A stretch of 64,000 nt of DNA from NCBI RefSeq assembly GCF_000247695.1, contig NW_004624882.1, positions 2,980,968 to 3,044,967 of the forward strand. Reading direction: 5' to 3'. This document shows positions 47,631 through 58,700 of the stretch, in pieces. Source of the stretch: Heterocephalus glaber (Eukaryota; Chordata; Mammalia; Rodentia; Bathyergidae). A model generated the notes under the pieces. The model worked only from the letters and a program-made list of their open reading frames with translations. It was not told the DNA's origin and ran no database searches. Position numbers and translations under genes: made by a program. Numbering within the stretch: the stretch's first letter is position 1; each line of letters begins with the position of its first letter.

Positions 47631-49304
47631 CAATATTCTAAAATTTGACTTCAATTAATGCCTCCTTATCTTCTTTGGAAAATACAGTATATACTTTGAA
47701 ATATCTAAATATTTTATTTAGATCTTAAGAAGAGTATAGTCCTTATTTTCTCAATTATTCATTCAGAATTTATTCAATAAACATGCTTTGAAAACCAACT
47801 GTGTACAAACACTGTTTTAAGATTTGTAGATACAACTCTGAACAAACACACAAGCCCCACCCCGGTGATGTTTTCTAGATGGTCAAAGGGTGGCCAATAT
47901 ATGTACTAGAAACAAAGAAAGCTTAAACAATTAGCAGGAAAAGGAGATACCAGGAAGATTGGGTGAGAGTTACTAAAAAAAAGAATGCTCACTGAGAGGG
48001 TGAAATTAAGGAGTGTTTCTTATCACATTTCCAGTTCTGTGAAAAATCCTCGTGTTTATGTTTTCAGCAAATCCCTTTCCAATCACCACCAAAGATAAAA
48101 TACTTACATGAATTCTGTTTTTATCTTCATGATATCTTCCCATCCACCCCTTTGGAGCTCATTGCTATCCCTCTATACAAACAAAACAATAAAAACCACA
48201 ACTAATGGGTTATTCACAGATCTACAAGCAATGTGGTTAGCGAACAAAACAAGCAAAGCATTTGGACTACTCTTCCCAAATACCTAATTCACAGAAGAGG
48301 AGACTCAATGTCAGAAATATTGAAATGACAGCCCCACATTCCTGTGCCCGTTGTTTCATGAATCTAGTAAATGATGTATTGAGTTCTGACAGCAGGCCAG
48401 GGTACTGAGCTGGATCCATGGGCCTCAGCAGGCTGTGTTCCATGGCCTGAGGACACAGAGAAAGAATTGATACAGAGACCTCTGACACCAACCCTGGGCT
48501 ATTTCCTTGTCTTATTATGGGGAATATCCTTTCTTTTTCAGGATTTCAGAAGAGTGATAATGGGATTTCCATTTATATTTATACTTCCCGCTCTATGCTT
48601 CAAGTGTGTTATGGGTTAAGTGAGGCCACATGAGCTGGCCTGGGAACCAAAACCACTCTGTGTCACTATTTCTATGGAAAAATGCATGTGGACTTCGAGA
48701 CACTCAACCATCTTTACAGACTTTCACATCTGAGGAGTGTCTGAGTTGGAAAATATGATTGAATATAATTTAGGTCCAATGAGGCAACGTCTCCTGTCCT
48801 CCTTCAAGATACTGACCATCTCCTGGAGAAAACAAAAACCACTTCAGTACCGGAGGCAACATCAGATGAGATACAAGTGAATAGTAATAGTTTCTAAAAA
48901 ATTAAATGGGAAAAGTTTTCTTCTCTTCACCATGAAGACAAAGTAGTGCTCATATATATTCACCATTTTATCTTCAAAATGGTCGATTGTAGAGTGTGCA
49001 CACCAGCCATTCTTTGGAGTTTGTCACAATTCTCTAAGGCCATGGGGTCTACCAGGAGATTGCAGTTCATTTAACCTGTGTTTGTTGCATTGTCTGTGGG
49101 GAGAACTCACATTCTTATTGATGGCAGTAACCAGCATAGTGCCACAAATGCATGTTGAATGGAGTGGAGCAGAAGGAATATTCTCTTGGCCATTCCATGT
49201 GACAGCAAGTGTTATTTCTCAATCCCTCTTTCATAATGTGAATTCTATGGGCATTTCAGTTCCTGTTCTACGTCACTATCATCACCTACCTGCTTGATTG
49301 GAAC
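47631..49304. other. Unassigned DNA
   Basis: No supportable gene. 47755-47870 may be a decayed L2 end. The other frames are chance. Confidence 0.4.
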
Positions 49305-49395
49305 TATATATATATATATATATATATATATTTCCATATATATATATTTCCATATATATATATATATATTTCCATATACATATACATATATATAT
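49305..49395. repeat. (TA)n-rich repeat with 'tttcca' interruptions
   Basis: TA runs separated by regularly spaced 'tttccatatata' units. It is nearly self-complementary, so both strands have Ile/Tyr-rich artefact ORFs (49245-49542). Confidence 0.9.
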
Positions 49396-49805
49396 GTGAC
49401 ATATATAAGCTTCCCGAGGAAACATGAACTTGAATTGAACTGCAATAGCTGCTCTACCACAGTTCAAAGGAAATATGATTATATGATTATGGTTGCCTTG
49501 GCAACCATAGCTCTGCAATCCTTTTGTTTTATTACTTACTGATTTCCTACTTTAGGGTCATTTTGAGGAGAAACAAAGGAAAGAATATCAACAAGGTCTC
49601 ATTTTCAATTTATTAGGCTGCTAGGAATGATATAATTTCATATAGCTATAACAAGATCTCCTCTTCTTAAAATTTCCCCAAATGTTTGAAAGTCCAGGCA
49701 TATGAAGTGAACTAAAAATAGGCTATTATTAATGTCAAAACACAGGCATCATCTTTACTCCCTATAGAGGTAATTGTTTTTAAAGGACTATAAAAATGTA
49801 CACTT
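49396..49805. other. Unassigned flank of the retrocopy
   Basis: AT-rich pre-insertion DNA, with nothing else visible. Confidence 0.45.
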
Positions 49806-49820
49806 TTATATTTTTCTCAT
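49806..49820 (+). repeat. Left target-site duplication of the ARHGAP21 retrocopy
   Basis: 'ttatatttttctcat', identical to 51367-51381. It is the hallmark of LINE-machinery insertion of the intervening 1546 bp. Confidence 0.9.
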
Positions 49821-51366
49821 TGGAGTGAAATGATGGCCACACATTGGACTGGTCTGCCTGACGGAGATGGTGGCAAGCTCAAGGCCGGCGGTGCCCCAGC
49901 CTGTGAGGTATCAAAAAATAAAGGTGGAAAAGATCAAAGTGAAATTGTATCACTGTCCAAGGCTGAAACTTTCTCCTGGCCAGGTCCCAAAACAGTTATG
50001 TTGAAAAGAACATCTTGAGGCTTTGGTTTTACATTAGGCATTTTATTGTTTATCCTCTGGAGTCTGCAATTCAGTTTTCATATAAGGATGAAGAAAATGG
50101 AAACAGAGGAGGAAAACAGAGAAACTGCTTGGAGCCAATGGACACCATATTTGTTAAACAAGTTAAAGAAGAAGGACCTGCCTTTGAATCTGGATTATGC
50201 ACCGGGGACCGAATCATTGAAGTCAATGGAGAAAGTGTCATTGGAAAGACCTATTCCCAAGTAATGGCTCTAATTCAGAATGGTGGTACAACCTTGGAAC
50301 TTAGAGTGATCCCAAAAGATGAAGACATTCTCCAAGAGGCGTACTCTCAAGATGCCTATCTGAAAGACAGTGAAGCCTACAGTGGCAATGCCCAGAACAT
50401 ACCTGAGCCTCCCCCGATTTGCTATCCCTGGCTGCCACCTGCCCCTTCAGCCATGGCACAACCAGCTGAAGTATCTCCTCCAGACTCATCCTTGAATAAA
50501 TAACAGACCATTACACAGGTCCTGACACAACCTGGCAGGGCCTACAGAATGGAAATACAAGTGCCTCCATCACCAACAGATGTTGCAAAATCAAACACAG
50601 CAGTGTGTGTTTGCAATAAAAGTGTAAGAACTGTCACTGTGCCTTCTGAGAAGGTTGTAGACTTGTTATCCAATAGAAACAACCATGCAGGTCCTTCACA
50701 TAGAACTGAAGAAGTGAGGTATGACGTAAGTGAGCAGACCTCTTTAAAAGCAGTGTCAGGAACCATATCACCATCACCAATTTCTACTGCCCATATAGTT
50801 CATCAGACTTCAGGCTCCAGATTTTAGAACCTTCTGGAATTTTACTGAAGTCTGGAGATTACAGTAGACATTCAGAAGGAATCTCAAGCAATAGATCTCA
50901 AGCTGTGGATTCTCCTTCTATATCTGTTAATCAGCATTCCCCAAATTCCCATCAGCACATAGACTGGAAAAACTATAAAACTTACAAAGAGTCTATATAT
51001 TGATAACAGACGATTGCACATGGGTTGTCAGACAGTTCAAGAAAGGTTGGACAGTTTAAGAGCAGCATCTCAGAGCGTGACAGACTGTAGCCAGGTGGGG
51101 CCCGGCCACACTGCTCTGCAGGCACACTGCTGAAGCACCTCTCAGGACAGGGTGCTCCCATCTGCCCAGCTCTGACTGAGCAACGCATCCCAGGAGAGAG
51201 GGAAGGACTCTGAGCTAGTGAAGTCTCAAGGAGCTGACATCCCCATCTGTTGTTTTAGTAATCACAGAACTCGCTCATGGGATTACATGGAGGGACAGGG
51301 TGAAACCTTAGAAAATGTTAATTCTGAAAATCAAATAACTGATTTCAACAGAGAACAAAAACAGGC
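49821..51366 (+). pseudogene. ARHGAP21: Processed pseudogene of ARHGAP21 (N-terminus and PDZ part only)
   Basis: The parental protein is a large Rho GTPase-activating protein (PDZ, PH and RhoGAP domains) that acts on Cdc42/Rho at Golgi and cell junctions. Here only the N-terminal region is copied. Starting at the ATG at 49830, the frame reads 'KLKA', 'CEVSKNK', '[14 protein letters not shown]', then a TGA at 50016. The PDZ loop 'GFGFTL' follows, then a 1-bp deletion near 50035. The frame 50015-50503 holds the PDZ core ('[20 protein letters not shown]', '[12 protein letters not shown]', '[12 protein letters not shown]') and ends at TAA 50501-50503. The same frame continues (50549: '[16 protein letters not shown]') to a 1-bp loss near 50822. 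Further matches include '[16 protein letters not shown]', a 4-bp insertion near 50995, '[13 protein letters not shown]', stops at 51131 and about 51170, and '[14 protein letters not shown]'. Homology ends near 51366, before the PH and RhoGAP domains. It joins what are several exons in the parent, has no introns and no poly(A). Not translatable as the parental protein. Confidence 0.9.
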
Positions 51367-51381
51367 TTATATTTTTCTCAT
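51367..51381 (+). repeat. Right target-site duplication of the ARHGAP21 retrocopy
   Basis: 'ttatatttttctcat', a perfect match to 49806-49820. It directly abuts the truncated coding homology with no A-tail between. Confidence 0.9.
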
Positions 51382-51814
51382 GCATTCAACTATGACTTCT
51401 AGTTTTCTTCAAAAAGGGAAAAATTCTTGGCCAATAATTTTTCATAAGTATTTTTACCTGTAATAGTTATTCAAATGCAAATAGTCATACAAATAAAATG
51501 GTTTCGTTGTAGGAAAGAACCATGTTGACAGACTCTCAGTGATATTTTAATAATATGTTGAATTATAATCATTAGTACATCCTCTGTTAGCTTTTCTTTG
51601 GAGACCATACTAGTTTTTATAGAGAGAAAAATGTGATAATTAATATTTGAGTCTTTAAAATTTTTGCCTTAAAAGAAAAATATAATATACATTACCATGT
51701 GATTGCAATACAAAAAATCATTGAGAAACATTTTATTTTATCCATTCACTTATTAAGTTTTATAGGAAACTTTCATATGCTCACATACAATGAGAGGAAT
51801 TAGGGAACTTTTTT
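51382..51814. other. Unassigned AT-rich DNA
   Basis: Pre-insertion flank. No features are supported. Confidence 0.45.
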
Positions 51815-52015
51815 GTAATGAGCCAAATGGTAAATATTTTAGACTTTGGAGGCATGTAAGTTTTGTCCCAGCTACTCAACTCTGATGTTTAGCTGAAATA
51901 GCCATAGACAGTAGAGAAATGAATGGACTGGGCTATGTTAAATCAACAAGGCTTTGACAAAAATAGACAGTAGATTGGGTTGACCTGTGAACGGTAGTTT
52001 GCCAACTCCTTCTCT
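51815..52015. mobile_element. hAT-type nonautonomous element remnant
   Basis: 'ccaaatggtaaatattttag', 'gctactcaactctgatgttt', 'agccatagacagtagag' and 'ggtagtttgccaactcctt' follow a widespread mammalian hAT element whose reverse also appears at 34605-34740. The family name is uncertain. Confidence 0.65.
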
Positions 52016-52557
52016 AGAGAAAAAAAATTTGGCTTATTTATCTGCCTACAGCCCACACAGGAGTGTAATGCTTCAGGCAAACTGGTTCTTTTAAAAGATA
52101 CACCTGAAAGTCTGTCCTCTGACACAACCTTTGTGTAAAATGTCCCACTTATTATCATAGTGGTTTCTGTTGGGAAAGAATACAGGAGTTACACTCCAGT
52201 GACTTAGTAAAGATAGTAGAAGGTTGATAAGTTGCTTCATTTAAAGCTGCTGGAACATATGAAAAAATAAACTTCTAAGATTTCTTTAGCAAAAAGTGAG
52301 TTAGAATTGCTCTTGAATGTCAAAGTCCTAATATTTCCTCCCTGCAGAAGCCCGCAATGTAAACTGAGGAAGACATGGAATGGGGTTCCTCTGTTCCCAG
52401 CTGGTCTCCTCATTCCTGTGAGGTCTCCATAACCACCTTGCATCTACTGGGGCATGCTTTCTTCTCCCCTGTCAAGTGTTTGCTGGTGCTTTGTTCAAGC
52501 CTATTTCCACATCTTCTGTTATTTTTAATCAAATATTAAAAACAAACAAAGATATAG
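52016..52557. other. Unassigned DNA
   Basis: No supportable features. Confidence 0.4.
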
Positions 52558-52571
52558 AAAAAATAATACAA

Positions 52572-52686
52572 GGCCGGGGATTAAGCTCTGTGGCACTGTG
52601 CCTACCTCGCAAGCGCAAGGTCCAGAGTTCCATCTCCGGTACCAAAAACATTAAAAAATAATAATAATTGATAAATAAATAAAAAT
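52572..52686 (+). mobile_element. tRNA-derived SINE (GGGGATTTAGCTCAG subtype)
   Basis: 'ggccggggattaagctctgtgg', 'ctacctcgcaagcgcaaggt', B-box-like 'gttccatctccggtacc' and a long A/T-rich tail (AATAAT/AAATAAAT). Flanks 'aaaaaataatacaa' (52558) and 'aaaaagtaatacaa' (52687) form a near-perfect target duplication. Confidence 0.9.
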
Positions 52687-52809
52687 AAAAAGTAATACAA
52701 AAATCAATGTATTTGCCACTGTTGTATGCTTCAGATGTTCATTTTAAAACAAAGTATACATTATAGGCATGTTTAAAGCTTAGGCCAGACTTTGGTTTAC
52801 AAGATTATT
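52687..52809. other. Short spacer between two SINEs
   Basis: Includes the right target duplication of the upstream SINE. Confidence 0.4.
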
Positions 52810-52826
52810 CCCTATTCTAACAATTA

Positions 52827-52915
52827 CTTTTTTTTTTTTTTTTAGTATCAGGGATGGAACTGAGTACCCTGTGCTTGCGAGGCAGGCACTGGCACCACTG
52901 AGCTAAATCCCCGGC
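52827..52915 (-). mobile_element. Young tRNA-derived SINE with perfect 17-bp target duplication
   Basis: On the minus strand 'ggccggggatttagctcagtgg', 'gcctgcctcgcaagcac' and a degenerate B box 'gttccatccctg', then a long A-tail (T-run 52827-52843). The duplication 'ccctattctaacaatta' is perfect at 52810-52826 and 52916-52932. One of the youngest insertions in the window. Confidence 0.95.
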
Positions 52916-52932
52916 CCCTATTCTAACAATTA

Positions 52933-53387
52933 TTAAGAAATTATTTTCAAAGCAACCTGAATTTTCTACTTATTAAAATGAGTTCTGGAGACAAAGATTA
53001 TAGAAACTGATTTTATTTTGTATGTTCAGAGCATCCGCGGTGCATAGTATGACTGATTTGATCTGATTTACGTAGTTTTCTCGCCATAAAGACTAATACT
53101 ACCATGACCTAATGCCCAAGAGAGACTTTGAAAATGCCCTACATCTCCTCCACATTGGGAACACATTGTGTGACTAAGAGGCAGTGAAAATAAATTATCA
53201 TACTTTACAATAAAGAGCTGGATACAGCTTTTCATTTCCATGGCAACATTTTAAAATGCATTATTTTCACTACTACCTTTATCATAGGTACTATTTTGTT
53301 GTGCAAATGCTTTCACAAACGTTCTTTCATCTGCTCTTGCATAGTGGTAAGGAAATTAAGGTACTATCGTGTCAGTACAATTCTCGT
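52933..53387. other. Unassigned DNA
   Basis: No supportable features. Confidence 0.4.
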
Positions 53388-53560
53388 CCGTCTTGGCTGC
53401 ACCTTAACATTTCCTGGTGAGCTCTGAAAAGTTTCCAATCCAGAGCCCACCCACAGAGATTTGGGTGTGGGCCAGGGGCCCCAGAGTGGACTAGGGCATC
53501 AGTGTTTTTAATTGATTCTACTGTGTTGACAAAGTCGAGAACCCTTGACAGACCAGTGAA
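53388..53560. mobile_element. Small hAT (MER5/MER3-like) remnant
   Basis: 'cttggctgcaccttaacatt', 'tcctggtgagctctgaaaa' and the end 'caaagtcgagaaccc' fit small hAT elements with 'ttctcaacc' type ends. Confidence 0.55.
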
Positions 53561-53582
53561 ACTGGTCCAAATCATTTAAGCT

Positions 53583-53785
53583 TGTGCTTCTCAACTAGGA
53601 GGTATTTGCCTCCAGGAGACATTTGACAACGGGACATTTTTGATTGTCACAACTGGGGGAGGGGTGCTACTGGCATCTAGGGGATAGAAGCCAGGAATGC
53701 TTCTAAACTCCTACAACAATCTCCACGCACATAGAATTATCTGACCCCACAGGTCAATAGCGGAGATGTTGAGAAGCCCCGATTT
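53583..53785 (+). mobile_element. MER20-like hAT element
   Basis: A clear MER20 pattern: 'ggagacatttgacaacggg', 'tgattgtcacaactggggg', 'ggtgctactggcatctagg', 'aatgttctaaac'-like 'gaatgcttctaaactccta' and 'gatgttgagaagcccc'. Confidence 0.8.
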
Positions 53786-54126
53786 GACCTGTAAGTGCTG
53801 AACCAAAGTAGCTCTGCCTCTAAAGTCAGATTAGTCATCCTCTTATTATTGCTGCTGGTAAGATAAATTTTGAGTAGGTTGCTTTTTAAGGCTAAGATGT
53901 TTATACTGACTTTTTAGTTTATCTGGAGCCACATGATCTTTATCATAACTGCACTAGGATAGGCAGACATCCTTATATTGAACAGTCTTGATTACTTTTG
54001 TCCAAATACCAAAAGTAACAAAACAAGGAAACAAATAAAAAATCCATACAGCATCGAGAAGTAAAAAGCTTTTTTAAAACTGAAATATGTGTACGATTCC
54101 AAATAAGAACTGTATATTCCACGAAG
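53786..54126. other. Unassigned DNA
   Basis: No supportable features. Confidence 0.4.
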
Positions 54127-54292
54127 CAGTGGTTCTCAAACTTCAGTGGCATTGAAAGTCCCTGGAGGGTTTGTTAAAGCCACTAACTGCTGGCCCCACC
54201 CTGAGTGTCCCATCAGTTGGCTTGGGGCAGAGTGCAAGCACTTGGACTTCTCCCAAGTGTCTGGCCTTGGGACTATACTTTGAGAATCACTG
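54127..54292. mobile_element. Complete MER5A-like hAT element
   Basis: Both terminal inverted repeats survive: 'cagtggttctcaaa' at the left and 'tttgagaatcactg' at the right. Internal 'ccctggagggtttgttaaag' and 'ggccccaccctgagtgtcc' match the MER5A pattern. The 8-bp flanks 'ccacgaag' and 'aggcgaag' agree at five positions, as for a decayed hAT target duplication. Confidence 0.8.
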
Positions 54293-55332
54293 AGGCGAAG
54301 AATGCTTCTATATTAGCTTTTCAAATGAATATTAACCCCAGGGAACATCTGTGAAGGTTACAAGTTAATATTCCCCAAAATGCAAAAATCACTTCATCAT
54401 AGTATACTGTGAATAACTTAAAATATGATTCATTATTAAGTACAAAGGGGCTTCTAGTAGTACAATTCCAATGAAGATAGTCCCATGAAACTGAATGTTT
54501 TGTTCTCACTTCTAAGAACAACAGCTAATTTTAGTGTTAAGAATTCACAACACTCTGCCTGATCAGAAATGAAAAGATGCCAGTTTACTGAGACATTTTT
54601 AATTCAGTGAGAAAACTGATATTTTCTAAGGTATGTGATGTGTATCCTTCAAAGTATAAGTGAATGCATAAGTAAAAATGAACAAAATTCACCTATCTCT
54701 GAATAGAAAAGCATATGATCGTGGAAGGGTGGATGAGATATTTAAAATTTCAGTGAAATGTTTTGTCTCTCTTTAAATAACAAACTTTAAATCCTTACTA
54801 ATTGAATTATTGCCAGAGGTGTCTGAATAATAGTACAATATGGAATGCAAAAGCCATTTCAGGGATTTCAAAAACAAGCCAATTATTCATCTGGTCCATT
54901 AGCCAGAGACACTAAAGAGACAGCAGTGGCTGGAATGGTGTTTTGCAAAAGGTATTTCTGTAGTCTCAGTGCCCTCTTTTTTGATCATCCAGTAGGAAAA
55001 GAAAAGAGCACACATTTGTGGTGAAAACGCACAAAGATAATAACAATGTAAAGAATCAACATTTTTTTCAATTTAGATTGACTTTCCCAAACTAGTCAAA
55101 AGTTTGACATCACAGCATATTTGTAAGTGAAAAATTTTACTCTAAAATAACAAAATTCAACAGTTTTCATCCATTATTTTCTACAGGAAGAGTTTCTAGA
55201 AACTACAATACGCTGTTATCTGTCTCTTAGAAGGTTCCTGAATCCTTTGATAGTAAAATTTTTGTTATTTCTTTCTAGAACCTGACACCATGCCAAGTGA
55301 ACATTATGCTTCACTGAATTTACTTAAATAGG
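54293..55332. other. Unassigned DNA
   Basis: No supportable gene or repeat family in about 1 kb. Confidence 0.4.
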
Positions 55333-55628
55333 TGTTATACTTTGAATGTGCCCCCCATTCATGTGTTAGAAGCTTAATCTCCAAACTCATGTGTTGATGG
55401 TGTTTGGAGGTGGAGATGCTATGATGGCATTAGAGGCGTTCTCACTGAGAAGAAAGAGAAGAGCATGTTATGGTGCATGAGGAAGGCCTTCACCAGACAT
55501 CCAGCAGACTCCAGTGCCATGCTCTTAGACTTCTCAACTTCCAGAGCCATAAGACAAATAAACTTCTATTCTATATAAATTACCCTGTCTTAGATATTCT
55601 GTTATAGCAACAAAAGGGGGCTAAGACA
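55333..55628 (+). mobile_element. Solo MaLR-type LTR with perfect 5-bp target duplication
   Basis: It starts TGTTATA and ends GACA (TG...CA), 296 bp. Internal 'ctttgaatgtgccccccatt', 'gtgttgatggtgtttggagg', 'gacaaataaacttctattc' with AATAAA, and 'ttctgttatagcaacaaaag' are MaLR LTR hallmarks. 'atagg' flanks it at 55328-55332 and 55629-55633. No second LTR or internal region is present, so it is a recombined solo LTR. Confidence 0.88.
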
Positions 55629-56864
55629 ATAGGTAAATAAAAAGTCTGTGCATTTCATTTTCATTTAAAATCAGGATCCCAGTAATGAGAATCCTAGAGA
55701 GGATACCATCCAATGTGCGGACTTTTAGTTGTGATTGAGAAGAATGAAGTGTAACTATTGGGAAAAATTTCAAAAACTCAACCTTTCTCTTTGCTGATAT
55801 TGATGCATGTGACATTCACAGGAAGACTCCCAAAGGAGAACTAAATAGTCCTTTACCGTAAAATATAGTACAAAATTTAAACTAAGAAAATTAATGCAAT
55901 CTAAAGATTTACAAAGTACCTATTAGCATCATTCTGCTGTTATGTGTTTAAGAGCAAGCCCAAGAGGTTGCTATGACATTACTTATGCGTGCATAGCAAC
56001 AGTGAACTCAATGATTCAACTTGATAAAAGAGGAAATTAGCTCACCATTTCCCTTTCCCTAAAACGGAGTCAGATATCCAAATATTTCATTTTGAAATGG
56101 TATATCCATCAACATGTTCTAATGGATGAAAGTTAGTAGTGGGGGCCGGTGGGGGAAAGTTCATAAGATGAAATTCGTATGTCATTTGATTACTTTAGAG
56201 ACTGCAACTTGTGTTTAAAGAACCTATTAATGCCTTTGCTTCCTCCTTTCTCCCAGTAGGATGGGGTTTCTCAGTGGCATATGTTGGGCAAATATACAAG
56301 GATGACTAATACTTTGGCAGAAGACAGCAATTTATCAGCCTGTATAACTGTTCTAATGAGAGTTGATCATGATACATTTTGAGAAAGAAAGATTGTTCCT
56401 CAATTCCCTGTGTATGAGACCCCTCAAGGGAAAGGGCAGATTTAGCCAGCATAATATGTGAAGTTTAGTCATTATCAACTGCACAGAGCAGAGGTCAGCT
56501 GTGGGTGTATATGTGGGAGGCACCATTATGAAATCAACCGGCAGCCACTGCACTACTGGGGTGATCCAATGCAAACAGAGCCAAATATCACAAATAAATG
56601 CTGACATTTTATCACATGATGGTTTTAAATATTTTACCACTGTGTCTTTTCTTGTATTGTTTATCTTTCACATCTTTATTTTGTTTCCTATTTCCTTTCT
56701 TTAAACCGATAAATGAGAATTGAGGAAGTATGATTTGAGTCAGCACATGACCATGAACACAGGAAGTTAATCTACCCAACTTCCCCCTGCAAAAAAAAAA
56801 AGAAGAAAAAAAGACCTGCAAACCTGTGAGCCTTAGGTTCTTAGATTTATTTTGGGTTGATTGT
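55629..56864. other. Unassigned DNA
   Basis: No supportable gene or family. The overlapping opposed frames at 56353-56704 have no domain. Confidence 0.4.
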
Positions 56865-57130
56865 GAGTTTGAGAATAGTAATAATTTTATTAATTTATTT
56901 TAAATTCACATGCAATAAAATTCATCTTTCTAGGGGTAGTTGTATAATTTTTGATAAACACATAAAATCAGGTAACTATCACCACCTCAATCAGGACACT
57001 GAAGAATTCTATTACCTCCCCCCCACCACACACACACACACTCACCAAATTTCCTCATGCTGCTTCTTTATAGTCAATCCCTTCCTTCAATTTCAGGTCC
57101 CTAACAACCAGTGACCTGTTGGAACTATAC
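56865..57130 (-). mobile_element. Old L1M 3' UTR fragment, reverse orientation
   Basis: 'aattcacatgcaataaaatt', 'ataaaatcaggtaactatca' and 'ggtccctaacaaccagtgac' are the complement of an old L1 3' end. A short (CA)n lies at 57027-57041. Confidence 0.65.
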
Positions 57131-57204
57131 TAACTTGACTGTGTTTCCCCATGCCACTCATTCATGCAACAAATGCCTCATTTAACTACTCCTCTGTTTA
57201 ATAA

Positions 57205-57590
57205 CTGGTCAGACTTACAACTGAGGCACACAGTTTGGACTTATGATCTGTCTTCTTTTGTACAGTTTTTTTACATCTTGTTTATAGAACCTTAATGTCT
57301 TTTTTTGTACAGTACACCTTGTGTATACAGTACTATAATTTTTGATGACTACTGTAGTGTACAGCACTATAGTTTTATGTTCCATTATACATTTATACAT
57401 TACAGCACTGCATGTGAGAGTTATCCAAATAAAAACAAAGTAATGAAGTTGGAGTTTCCTTGGACTATTTCTTTGCTCTGAATATTGTAATGTATGTCTT
57501 ATATACAATTCCTCATTTAGCAACCAATTTATTTAATGATCTATTCGCAGGAATGAGAATTGGTCCTTAAATGAGGAGTGTCTATTGAGA
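57205..57590. mobile_element. DNA-transposon-like remnant (tentative)
   Basis: 'agacttacaactgaggcac' near the left and 'cattcaggaa'-like 'gaattggtccttaaatgagg' at the right resemble Tigger-type 'ttaaacgaggagt' ends, with repeated 'tgtacagtac' words inside. Low certainty. Confidence 0.4.
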
Positions 57591-58700
57591 CTCTACTATG
57601 TGCGGGGGTCTGTTTTAGGTGCTGGGATGAAATGATGAACACAGGTGACAGAGGATTTTCATCCAAAAGAAAGATAATAAACAATACTAAATCAGTAATT
57701 CCAATTGTGAAAAATGCTGTGTAAAAATCAGATTTCTGTGATAACACATATCAGAAGGTGAAATCTATTTTTGATGGTGTTAGAGACAGTTGTTCTAAGG
57801 TGTCATTTATTCTGAAGACCAAAGACTGAGAAGGAACCAGCTATGTGAAGTGGGCAAAGGGGTGGAGGTACATGGAATGGTCTTTCCAAGCAGAAGAAAG
57901 AGCATGTGCAAAATGGAAACAGAAGTCTATTGAGGGAGAGAAACAACAGCATATGGTACTGTGGATAGATAGGCAGAGAATAACTAAGATGTGTGTACTT
58001 CATTATGTTGCAACAGGGAGCCATTTCAATTGGGATGAATCTCAAATTGCAGTGATTTGACTGCTATTCAGAGTTTTGTGTATTACTAAGATTTGCGTCT
58101 CTATAATGAAGTACCTGAAATAGGCTACTTAAGAAGCCAAGAGTGGTATATTTGGGTATGTTTCTGAAGGTTCAAGTGCAAGACTAGAAGGCTCCATTTG
58201 TTTGGGCTTCTGGCAAGTGTGGCATACAACAGCAGGAGAATGTGGCAGAGAAAACTGATCACACCTGGAACTAGAGAAGAGAGAGAGAGACAGACAGACA
58301 GACTGAGGACCTCCCACTAGGCCTCTCTTCCTGCTATTCCACAGCACCTCCCAATACTGCTACCCTAAGAATCATGCCTTTTGCAAATGGCCATTTGGAG
58401 GGCACTATCTATATCTAGACAATAGCAATGTGGAAAAATCAATTTCAGGAAAGCAGGAATGCATGCAGAAAACCATTTTGGCCATGGCAACCATACAGTT
58501 TACTGTTGATGGAGGATTGGGCTTGGGCAGAAGCTGTGGAGATAATGGAAGGACAGATTCAAATGTACATTAAAAGTAGAAGCAATAGGATTGTTTGATT
58601 GGATATAGGACTGGAAGCTATTGAAGGAAAAGGAGGAACCAAATCTGGCCTTAAAGTTCTTGCCTAAGCAGCTGAGTAGTTGATAATGCTTATTGACACC
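57591..58700 (-). mobile_element. L2-like element, reverse orientation, interrupted
   Basis: 'ctactatgtgcgggggtctg', 'gaaggaaccagctatgtgaa', 'agcagaagaaagagcatgtg', 'agggagccatttcaattggg', 'aggaggaaccaaatctggcc' and 'ttgcctaagcagctgagtag' follow one long L2-type reverse consensus in order. A segment with a GA/CAGA simple repeat (about 58273-58303) and about 350 bp of non-matching DNA (58080-58440) interrupt it. Confidence 0.55.

Noticed and set aside
49245..49542. Overlapping Ile/Tyr-rich ORFs on both strands
   Set aside because: They are translations of a self-complementary (TA)n repeat.
50015..50503. An intact PDZ-domain protein gene
   Set aside because: It is the middle of a processed ARHGAP21 copy. 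The upstream coding part is separated by a stop and frameshift, downstream homology continues past the TAA, and target duplications flank the whole copy.
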